In this document: piece after piece, positions 1 through 6,616 of the stretch
Numbering within the stretch: position 1 is the first letter of the stretch
Layout: each line of letters opens with the position of its first letter
From: Actinomycetes bacterium
Lineage (GTDB): Bacteria; Actinomycetota; Acidimicrobiia; Acidimicrobiales; RAAP-2
DNA: 6,616 bases
Direction of reading: 5' to 3'
NCBI GenBank assembly: GCA_021806055.1
Contig: JAJZYE010000058.1
Location: 1-6,616, forward strand
The notes under the pieces: model-generated
Database searches by the model: none
What the model was told of the DNA's origin: nothing
Seen by the model: only the letters and a program-made list of their open reading frames with translations
Position numbers and translations under genes: made by a program

Positions 1-280
1 CGGTGAACACCGGGACCAGCATGAAGTGCTGGTGGACCATGCCGATCCCTCGGCGAACGGCTTCGCCCGAGTCGTGGAACCGGACCGGCTCGCCGTCGAT
101 GAGGATCTCTCCCTCGTCGGCGTGCAGTAGCCCGAAGAGCACGTTCATGAGGGTGGACTTGCCAGCGCCGTTCTCGCCGAGCAGTGAGTGGATCTGTCCA
201 GGTTCGACGACGAGGCTGATGTGGTCGTTGGCGGTGAAGGAGCCGAAGCGCTTCGTGATGCCCCGAAGTTCCAGATGCAT
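1..280 (-). CDS. ABC transporter ATP-binding protein, BMP/nucleoside (or sugar) uptake type; C-terminus outside window
   Basis: This is the N-terminal 93 residues of the cytoplasmic ATPase of an ABC importer; the gene runs off the left edge. Residues 1-12 (MHLELRGITKRF) are the usual start of this family. The Walker A motif GENGAGKST is at residues 35-43, and the Q-loop region MVHQHFMLVPVFT (Gln84) is typical of the two-domain RbsA/NupO/YufO ATPases that work with BMP-family binding proteins. The signature motif, Walker B and the expected second ATPase half lie outside the window. The ATG at 280 is chosen because an in-frame TGA sits only three codons upstream and the family N-terminus fits. 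It follows the BMP gene in the same direction, so it should energise the same importer. No Shine-Dalgarno is visible, and the base of a 29-bp hairpin ends 7 bases before the ATG. The nucleoside substrate is inferred from the neighbour; the motifs alone would also allow sugars. Confidence 0.9.
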   Translation of the reverse strand, partial: MHLELRGITKRFGSFTANDHISLVVEPGQIHSLLGENGAGKSTLMNVLFGLLHADEGEILIDGEPVRFHDSGEAVRRGIGMVHQHFMLVPVFT

Positions 281-287
281 AAGGTGT

Positions 288-349
288 CATCGTAGTCACG
301 ACGAGGGCCCGACTCCGTGTGGAGTCGGGCCCTCGTCGTGACTACGATG
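288..349 (-). terminator. Perfect 29-bp inverted repeat with 4-base loop between the BMP gene and the ATPase gene
   Basis: Arms 288-316 and 321-349 are exact reverse complements of each other, with the loop at 317-320. The RNA of either strand would form a very stable, GC-rich stem. On the minus strand it starts 8 bases after the BMP stop codon and ends 7 bases before the ATPase ATG. Neither side is followed by a T-run, so it is not a textbook intrinsic terminator. It could be a U-less actinobacterial terminator, a partial terminator, or a 3' stabiliser that lets the binding-protein mRNA accumulate above that of the membrane components, as is known for other ABC importer operons. The inverted repeat is certain; its function is inferred. 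Confidence 0.6.
289..294 (-). promoter_or_regulatory. Possible -10 element (TACGAT) for a leaderless ATPase transcript
   Basis: Read on the minus strand, TACGAT lies in the outer part of the inverted repeat, and 8 bases separate it from the ATPase ATG at 280. A TANNNT hexamer at this distance is the usual arrangement for leaderless genes in Actinobacteria, and it would explain the missing Shine-Dalgarno. No recognisable -35 is found at 16-18 bases upstream. Weak, positional evidence only. Confidence 0.25.
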
Positions 350-357
350 CCGGTGGT

Positions 358-1482
358 TCAGCGGGCGGGGTAGGAGTTCGGGTTCACCGAGATGGTGCCC
401 TTGATGATGCCCGCCTTGGCGGCGGCGATCTTCGCCTTCAGCGCCGCTGGGACGGCGATGCCGCCGAAGTCCAACTGCGTGCCGTTGTTCTTCAGCGTCC
501 CGATGTAGCGGCCGCCCTTGAACCTGCCGCGAGCGGCGGCGAGCACGGCTGCCTCGACTGAGGGCTCGACGCCCTTGGCCACGGTGCCGACGAACCACTT
601 GCAGTCGGCGGCGTCCTGAATGCAGCCGTTGCTGTCGACCCACAGCACGCTGTGTCCGGGGCCAGCCTGCTGGGCCGCGGCGACCGAACCGAGTCCGACC
701 GAGCCCGCGACGGGGAAGACGATGTCCGCGCCCGAGGCGAAGTCGCCGGCGGTGATGGTCTTGCCCGCGGTCTGGTCGGTGAAGTTGCCGACGAAGGTTC
801 CCTTGCCGTTGCAGGTGTTGAGGTTGCAGGCGCCCTTCGCGGGAGTCCAGCCGAGCGTCTTGACCGACTTGTGGAAGGTCTTGTCGTAGTAGCGCACGCC
901 GGCGATAAAGCCGTTCATGTACAGGGTGACCGACGGGAACTGCTCGCCGCCGTAGGTGGCCACCGTGCCGGTGTGGCTCATGCCCGCGGCCAGCATGCCG
1001 CCGAGGAAGCCGGCCTGGTCGGTCTCGTACTGCAGGGCGAGCACGTTGTGGTGCTTGAGTCCCGTCGGCGCGTCGTCCACGATGGCGAACTTCTGGGTCG
1101 GGTGGGCGTTGGCCGCCGCCTTGGTCGCCGCGTCCATCAAGAAGCCCACCGTCACGATGATGCCGCACTTCTGGCTGATGAAGCTGTTGATGTTCGGCAC
1201 GTAGTCCGCCGACGACGTCGACGAGAGGTACGTGATCGCAATCTTCGGGTCGACCTTCTTCGCGTCCTGCAGGCCCTTCCACGCTGAGGCGTTGAAGGAC
1301 TTGTCGTTGATGCCACCGGTGTCGGTGACGACGCAGGCCTTGAAGGGCGTGGCCGCCGAGGCCGTCGTGACGGCCACCGTCGAACCCGCGACGCCCACGG
1401 TGAGCGTACCCAGGACCAGTGCGGCCGTGCCCATCAGGGTGGTGAGGCGCCGCACGCCACCCAACTTGTCTCCCATTTTCAT
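358..1482 (-). CDS. BMP family ABC transporter substrate-binding protein (PnrA/BmpA-like), secreted
   Basis: This 374-residue extracytoplasmic binding protein most likely delivers a purine nucleoside or related ligand to an ABC importer. Residues 1-44 form a signal sequence: a basic start (KLGGVRR), a hydrophobic core at about 15-38, and an ASA-A type signal peptidase I site near 43. After it come BMP family landmarks: VVTDTGGINDKSFNASAWKG (51-70), a GFLGGMLAAG segment (158-167), GADIVFPVAGSVGLG (251-265), VLWVDSNG (279-286) and VGTVAKGVEPSVEAAV (298-313). Most BMP proteins are lipoproteins, but no lipobox is present: the first Cys, residue 50, is preceded by FKA. Six cysteines (50, 106, 219, 224, 287, 294) occur, four of them in the close pairs 219/224 and 287/294, suggesting disulfides. 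The start at 1482 is supported by GGAGGAA just upstream. The downstream gene is the matching ATPase. The exact ligand cannot be read from the sequence. Confidence 0.93.
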   Translation of the reverse strand: MKMGDKLGGVRRLTTLMGTAALVLGTLTVGVAGSTVAVTTASAATPFKACVVTDTGGINDKSFNASAWKGLQDAKKVDPKIAITYLSSTSSADYVPNINSFISQKCGIIVTVGFLMDAATKAAANAHPTQKFAIVDDAPTGLKHHNVLALQYETDQAGFLGGMLAAGMSHTGTVATYGGEQFPSVTLYMNGFIAGVRYYDKTFHKSVKTLGWTPAKGACNLNTCNGKGTFVGNFTDQTAGKTITAGDFASGADIVFPVAGSVGLGSVAAAQQAGPGHSVLWVDSNGCIQDAADCKWFVGTVAKGVEPSVEAAVLAAARGRFKGGRYIGTLKNNGTQLDFGGIAVPAALKAKIAAAKAGIIKGTISVNPNSYPAR

Positions 1483-1486
1483 GCAG

Positions 1487-1493
1487 TTCCTCC
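1487..1493 (-). promoter_or_regulatory. Shine-Dalgarno of the BMP gene
   Basis: GGAGGAA on the minus strand lies 4 bases before the ATG at 1482 and 10 bases before an alternative ATG at 1476 that would remove only two residues. It is the only strong ribosome binding site seen in the window, which fits a binding protein made in excess. Confidence 0.75.
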
Positions 1494-1501
1494 AGTGTCA
1501 G

Positions 1502-1532
1502 CCCACCTTCGAGCGCGAGTGCGCTCGGTGGG
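1502..1532 (-). promoter_or_regulatory. Hairpin in the presumed 5' leader of the BMP gene
   Basis: Two consecutive stem segments pair exactly: 1502-1507 with 1527-1532 (6 bp) and 1511-1516 with 1521-1526 (6 bp). They are separated by a 3-base bulge at 1508-1510 and closed by a GAGT loop (1517-1520). On the minus strand the hairpin ends about 8 bases before the Shine-Dalgarno. It may be a leader RNA structure, a protein-binding dyad, or a terminator end for read-through from the MFS gene. No known riboswitch class is recognised. Confidence 0.4.
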
Positions 1533-1594
1533 ACGTGGTTACCGCGACACTACTGCGCGCTGGCCGATCGCGTGAGTCAGCCCAACGCCCGAGA

Positions 1595-1628
1595 AACGGG
1601 GTCGCTCGAGGAACGGGGCCGCTCGAGG
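1595..1628. repeat. Two-copy 17-bp tandem direct repeat
   Basis: Units 1595-1611 and 1612-1628 differ at one base (T or C at unit position 8). Each contains the palindrome CTCGAG, so two palindromes sit 17 bp apart. The repeat lies 11 bases beyond the MFS stop codon and roughly 110-145 bases upstream of the BMP start. It could be a paired operator for the BMP operon, or a weak hairpin at the MFS transcript end, since the two CTCGAG copies can pair with each other. It may equally be a chance duplication. Confidence 0.5.
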
Positions 1629-1639
1629 ACCGCGGCTGT

Positions 1640-3061
1640 TCAGTGACCCGGGTGGGGCGTCACGTAGCGCGGGACGGCCAGGCTGACCACGAGCGCGACT
1701 GCCGTGATCGCGGCCGAGAGCTGGAAGGCTCGCTCGTAGCCGCTGGCCAGCGCCAGGTGCGAGGTGGCGACGCGAAACGTGTTGCTGCGGTCGGCCGCGA
1801 CCGTGCCCAGTGCCGCGAGGGCCAGCGAGCCACCGATCTGGCGGGCCGTGTTGAGCACTCCCGAGGCCAGACCCGCCTCGGCGCGGTCGACTCCCGTGGT
1901 CGCGGCGCTGGCGAGTGGCGTGAAGAGCAGCCCGATCGCGAAGGCGCACAGCATCGACGGGACGAGGACGTCCGCGGTGTAGGAGCTGTGCGCGCCAATG
2001 CGCGACACCCACGCGAAGCCCACGGTGGCGAGAGCCGTGCCGGCGAGCAACAGGGGGCGCACGTGGGTGCGGTGCAGGATTCGCGAGCTGAGCTGGGCGC
2101 CGGCCACGATGGCCAGCGCCATCGGCAGGAAGGCGACGCCGGTTTTGACCGCGCCGTAGCCCAGGACGTACTGGTAGTAGAAGGTCAAGAAGTACCACAT
2201 GGTGAAGAAGGCGCCGCCGACGAGAAACATGACGATGTTCGAGGTGGAGAGCGCCCGCGAGCGGAAGATCCGGTAGGGCAAGAGAGGGTGGGTGGCCACC
2301 GACGCTTCCCACCAGAAGAAGATCGCCAGCCCCGCGAGGCCGCCGAGGAGCCACGCCAGTGTGGTCGTTGAGGTCCACGACTGGGTCACGGTGTTCACGA
2401 CCGCGTAGATGATCGCGGCGAGCGAGCCGGTGACCAGCACCGCACCCGTGACGTCGAGGCGCTCCTCCTCGTCGCGGTGGCGCAGCTCGCGCAGATAGAG
2501 CGCAGCCAGGAGGCCGGCGACGACGCCGACCGGGACGTTGATGAAAAAGATCCAGCGCCACGACACCCAGCCGGTGAGCGCGCCGCCGAGCAGCCCGCCG
2601 ACCGCGCCCCCGGCGCCGGCCACCGCGCTCCAGGTGCCCAGCGCTTTGGGCAGGCGCGGCCCGCGAAAGGTGGTGACGATGATCGTGAGCGTCGCGGGAG
2701 AGAGGATGGCACCACCGATGCCCTGCAGCGCGCGCACCGCGACCATCTGCGTCCCGTTGGTGGCCAGCCCGGCGCCGATGCTGGCGACGGTGAAGAGGGC
2801 GAGCCCCGCCAGGTAGACCCGCCGACGTCCGAACAGGTCGGCCGTGCGCCCCCCGAGTAGGAGGAATCCGGCGAAGGTGAGGACGTAGGCGTTCACCACC
2901 CACTGCGCGTTAGCGAGGGAGAAGTGCAGGTCGCGTTGCATGGACGGGAGCGCGACATTGACGATGGAGACATCGAGCACCACCATGAACTGGGCCAGGC
3001 ACGCGATGGTCAGGATGATCCAGTCGGGGGCGTGGCGGTGGACGGGGGTGGCGTCAGGCAT
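1640..3061 (-). CDS. MFS transporter, DHA2 (EmrB/QacA) family, 14 transmembrane helices, probable drug exporter
   Basis: This 473-residue inner-membrane protein probably exports drugs or metabolites by proton antiport. About 14 hydrophobic helices can be counted, the first at about 13-34 and the last at about 446-464. Family marks are VVLDVSIVNVALPS in TM1 (27-40, with the conserved Asp30), the loop 2-3 motif GGRTADLFGRRR (70-81), and GGLLGGALTGWVSWRWIFFI (155-174), matching the antiporter region followed by the DHA2-type W-R-WIFFINVPVG. The segment DRAEAGLASGVLNTARQIGG (392-411) is also typical of actinobacterial DHA2 proteins. The ATG at 3061 is preferred over an upstream GTG at 3106, because homologues begin shortly before TM1 and TACACT sits 6 bases before this ATG. 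There is no Shine-Dalgarno (a run of six C precedes the ATG), so the mRNA is probably leaderless. It is divergent from ettA, and no regulator gene adjoins it. The substrate cannot be predicted. Confidence 0.92.
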   Translation of the reverse strand: MPDATPVHRHAPDWIILTIACLAQFMVVLDVSIVNVALPSMQRDLHFSLANAQWVVNAYVLTFAGFLLLGGRTADLFGRRRVYLAGLALFTVASIGAGLATNGTQMVAVRALQGIGGAILSPATLTIIVTTFRGPRLPKALGTWSAVAGAGGAVGGLLGGALTGWVSWRWIFFINVPVGVVAGLLAALYLRELRHRDEEERLDVTGAVLVTGSLAAIIYAVVNTVTQSWTSTTTLAWLLGGLAGLAIFFWWEASVATHPLLPYRIFRSRALSTSNIVMFLVGGAFFTMWYFLTFYYQYVLGYGAVKTGVAFLPMALAIVAGAQLSSRILHRTHVRPLLLAGTALATVGFAWVSRIGAHSSYTADVLVPSMLCAFAIGLLFTPLASAATTGVDRAEAGLASGVLNTARQIGGSLALAALGTVAADRSNTFRVATSHLALASGYERAFQLSAAITAVALVVSLAVPRYVTPHPGH

Positions 3062-3067
3062 GGGGGG

Positions 3068-3096
3068 AGTGTACTGGTGCGACTGTGTCGTCTCGA
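3068..3096 (-). promoter_or_regulatory. Probable promoter of the MFS gene, leaderless type
   Basis: On the minus strand, TACACT (3073-3068) matches the TANNNT -10 consensus. Seventeen bases upstream lies TCGAGA (3096-3091), four of six bases like TTGACA. Six C residues separate the -10 from the ATG at 3061, so transcription would start at or next to the A of the start codon. The element lies within the 53-bp gap shared with ettA. Confidence 0.5.
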
Positions 3097-3114
3097 TCGG
3101 CCACACTGGTAGGC

Positions 3115-4794
<1,680 letters not shown>

Positions 4795-4831
4795 GCGCGT
4801 GCCGTGCGCTACGGCGCCGAGAGAAGCGCTC

Positions 4832-6064
4832 GTGATCACGCGTGAGGACTGCGGGCGCCGTGACGAGACCGACGAGCTCGCCGCGCTTCGTGAGTGGTTC
4901 ACCCTGCCCGACGGCGTTGTCTACCTCGACGGCAACTCGCTCGGACCGGTGTCGCGGGGGGTGCGCCGGCGCGTCGACGAGGTGCTCGACGGGGAGTGGG
5001 CGACGGGACTCGTACGCAGCTGGAACAGCGCGGGGTGGATGACGATGCCGACGCGCCTCGGCGACCAGGTCGCTCCGCTGATCGGGGCGCGCCCGGGCGA
5101 GGTCCTGGTCGCCGACTCGCTCACGATCCTGTTGGCCAAGTTGATCGGGGGAGCGCTGGCCCTGCGCCCCGAACGCCACGTCGTGCTGACCGACGCGCGC
5201 AACTTCCACTCCGACCTCTATATCGCGCGGGCGATGGCGGCCCGCGCGGGCCACCCGGTGGAGGTTCGGGCCATCGATCGCTCCGCCCTGGCCGACGAGC
5301 TCGGACCCGAGGTGGCCCTGGTAGTGCTCACGCACGTTGACTTTCGCACCGGGGAGATGCTCGACCTGGTTGGGATCACCGCCGCGGTGCACGCGTGCGG
5401 CGCCTTGTTGCTCTGGGACCTCGCGCACTCGGCCGGGGCCGTGCCGCTCGACGTCACGGCCGCCAACGTGGACTTCGCCGCCGGCTGCGGGTACAAGTAC
5501 CTCAACGCGGGACCCGGCTCACCCGCCTTTCTTTACGTGCGCCGCTCGTGGCAGGGGGTCCTGGAGAATCCGCTGCCCGGTTGGCTGGGTCACGCTCGTC
5601 CCTTCGGCTTCGAGTCGACCTACGAGACGGCGCCGGGCGTGCGAGCGTTCCTCACGTCCTCGCCGCCGGTCCTGGCCCTCGCCGCGATGGAGGGCGCGCT
5701 CGAGGTCTTTCGCCACGTGACCCTGGAACAGCTGCGCGCCAAGAGCCTGGCCCTGACCGACCTCTTCATCGGTCTCGTCGAGGAGCGCCTGGCGGGGGAG
5801 TTCGAGATCGTGACGCCGCGCGAGCACGACCGACGCGCTAGCCAGGTATCCCTACGCCACCCCGAGAGCGACGCCATCGTGCGGGCCCTGATCGAGCGGG
5901 GCGTTATCGGGGACTTCCGCGATCCCGACATCAGTCGCTTCGGGTTCGCGCCGCTCTACCTGCGCTACGTCGACGTGTTCGACGCGGTCGAGCAGATGGT
6001 GGCGGTGATCGAGGGCGAGGAGTACCGCGACGCGCGCGTCGTGGTGCGCGACCCCGTGACGTGA
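4832..6064 (+). CDS. kynU: Kynureninase (PLP-dependent L-kynurenine hydrolase)
   Basis: This 410-residue cytoplasmic enzyme cleaves L-kynurenine to anthranilate and alanine, or 3-hydroxykynurenine to 3-hydroxyanthranilate, in tryptophan catabolism; the length matches bacterial kynureninases (about 416). It is an aspartate-aminotransferase-fold PLP enzyme. YLDGNSLGP (31-39) and RSWNSAGWM (62-70) form the N-terminal substrate region, NFHSDLY (124-130) carries the aromatic residue stacking on PLP, WDLAHSAGAVPLD (195-207) holds the PLP-binding Asp196 and His199, and GYKYLNAGPGSPAF (220-233) holds the Schiff-base Lys222. GWLGH (250-254) and SSPPVLALAAMEGALEVF (276-293) are also family-typical. The GTG at 4832 has GAGAAG five bases before it; an in-frame GTG at 4799 would add 11 residues and is less likely. 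It lies 37 bases after ettA with no terminator, so co-transcription is possible. No tryptophan dioxygenase or kynurenine formamidase is in view, so the source of kynurenine is unknown. Confidence 0.95.
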   Translation: MITREDCGRRDETDELAALREWFTLPDGVVYLDGNSLGPVSRGVRRRVDEVLDGEWATGLVRSWNSAGWMTMPTRLGDQVAPLIGARPGEVLVADSLTILLAKLIGGALALRPERHVVLTDARNFHSDLYIARAMAARAGHPVEVRAIDRSALADELGPEVALVVLTHVDFRTGEMLDLVGITAAVHACGALLLWDLAHSAGAVPLDVTAANVDFAAGCGYKYLNAGPGSPAFLYVRRSWQGVLENPLPGWLGHARPFGFESTYETAPGVRAFLTSSPPVLALAAMEGALEVFRHVTLEQLRAKSLALTDLFIGLVEERLAGEFEIVTPREHDRRASQVSLRHPESDAIVRALIERGVIGDFRDPDISRFGFAPLYLRYVDVFDAVEQMVAVIEGEEYRDARVVVRDPVT

Positions 6065-6068
6065 GTCG

Positions 6069-6616
6069 CTACTGGGAGAAGATGACCGTGCGGTGACCCA
6101 CCACGGCGACGCGGTCCTGCGCCATCAGGGTTACCGCGCGAGCGAGTACCGTGCGCTCGATGTCGCGCCCCAGGGCGACGAGGTCCTCGGGTCGGCGCGC
6201 GTGCGAGACGCGTACGACGTCCTGGTCGATGATCGGACCCTCGTCGAGGTCGGCGGTCACGAAGTGGGCGGTGGCACCGATGATCTTGACGCCTCGCTCG
6301 TAGGCCTGGTGGTAGGGACGGGCGCCACGGAACCCCGGCAGGAAGGAGTGGTGGATGTTGATGACGCGGCCTTGCAGGTCCGCGCACAGGGCGGGCGAGA
6401 GGATTTGCATGTAGCGCGCCAGGATCACGAAGTCGACGTCGTGGCGCTCGATGAGCTCGCGCAGCCGCTCCTCGGCCAGGTCGCGGGTCGCCGCGGTGAC
6501 GGGGATCTCCACGAACGCCACGCCGTAGCGCCGCGCCACGGGCTCGCAGTCGCGGTGATTGCTCACGACGGCAACCACGTCCAGCGGGAGATCGCCCCGC
6601 TCGCGGCGGTAGAGCA
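6069..6616 (-). CDS. purU: Formyltetrahydrofolate deformylase, C-terminal catalytic part; N-terminus outside window
   Basis: PurU hydrolyses 10-formyltetrahydrofolate to tetrahydrofolate and formate, balancing one-carbon pools and supplying formate for purine synthesis by PurT where that exists. The C-terminal 181 residues are visible and begin LYRRERGDLPLDVVAVVSNH, the start of the formyltransferase fold; the reading frame stays open to the window edge, so an apparent GTG start at 6578 is internal. Catalytic Asn and His are in RVINIHHSFLPGF (visible residues 83-95) and the Asp is in DLDEGPII. Asn and Asp are 38 residues apart, as in glycinamide ribonucleotide formyltransferase. RGARPYHQAYERGVKIIGATAHFVT is close to E. 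coli PurU and separates it from PurN. The N-terminal ACT regulatory domain should lie beyond the window. It ends tail to tail with kynU, four bases apart. Confidence 0.96.
   Translation of the reverse strand, partial: LYRRERGDLPLDVVAVVSNHRDCEPVARRYGVAFVEIPVTAATRDLAEERLRELIERHDVDFVILARYMQILSPALCADLQGRVINIHHSFLPGFRGARPYHQAYERGVKIIGATAHFVTADLDEGPIIDQDVVRVSHARRPEDLVALGRDIERTVLARAVTLMAQDRVAVVGHRTVIFSQ

Noticed and set aside
3..341. A plus-strand ORF and a minus-strand ORF (296-1282) end in nearly the same peptide (HRSHDEGPTP...GVGPSS)
   Set aside because: The shared ending is an artefact of the perfect inverted repeat at 288-349 read from both directions. Both ORFs are out-of-frame shadows of the ATPase and BMP genes.
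1534..1580. A sigma-70 type promoter for the BMP gene (CTGACT and TAGTGT on the minus strand)
   Set aside because: The hexamers are 22 bp apart, too far for a standard promoter, and no better pair was found. The BMP promoter remains unassigned.
1232..2371. Long plus-strand ORF (379 codons) opposite the BMP and MFS genes
   Set aside because: It is rich in Arg, Glu and Gly as expected from antisense reading of high-GC genes, shows no domain, and spans the intergenic region between two clear minus-strand genes.
1539..2903. Long minus-strand ORF (454 codons) overlapping the MFS gene
   Set aside because: It is a frame-shifted reading of the MFS gene with very high Arg, His and Gly and no transmembrane pattern. 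The 14-helix frame is clearly the real one.
6576..6578. GTG start of a short 169-codon protein at the right edge
   Set aside because: The frame continues upstream to the window edge with residues (LYRRERGDLPLDV) that match the PurU family, so the GTG is an internal valine.

Overview
The window is high-GC DNA whose third codon positions are almost all G or C in every gene. The genes resemble actinobacterial ones: an EttA-type ABC-F protein, an EmrB/QacA-like MFS exporter, and a BMP-type solute-binding protein with its ABC ATPase. Two genes have a TANNNT hexamer 6 to 8 bases before the ATG and no Shine-Dalgarno sequence, which fits the leaderless genes common in Actinomycetota. I assign it to Actinomycetota with moderate confidence and cannot place it lower. 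Codon usage and GC look even throughout, and I see no mobile element, tRNA, rRNA or CRISPR array.

Left part, minus strand (1-1482): the end of a BMP/purine-nucleoside type ABC uptake operon. The binding-protein gene (358-1482) is followed by the start of the ATPase gene (1-280, cut by the window edge). A perfect 29-bp inverted repeat with a 4-base loop fills the gap between them. The binding protein has an ordinary secretion signal but no lipobox and carries six cysteines, which is unusual for this family.

Middle: a 157-bp intergenic stretch (1483-1639) holds a strong ribosome binding site, a leader hairpin and a two-copy 17-bp tandem repeat. Next is a minus-strand 14-helix drug-exporter-like MFS gene (1640-3061). 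It is divergent from the translation factor gene ettA (3115-4794, plus strand); only 53 bp separate the two starts. Thirty-seven bases after ettA comes a kynureninase gene, kynU (4832-6064), without other tryptophan-catabolic genes in view.

Right edge: kynU converges on purU (formyltetrahydrofolate deformylase, minus strand, 6069 to beyond 6616), with only 4 bases between the stop codons. Apart from the bmp-ATPase pair, the genes look like independent housekeeping or accessory functions. I found no convincing undescribed multi-gene system. The points most worth checking are the long intergenic hairpin at 288-349, the soluble cysteine-rich BMP protein and the compact, partly leaderless divergent promoter.
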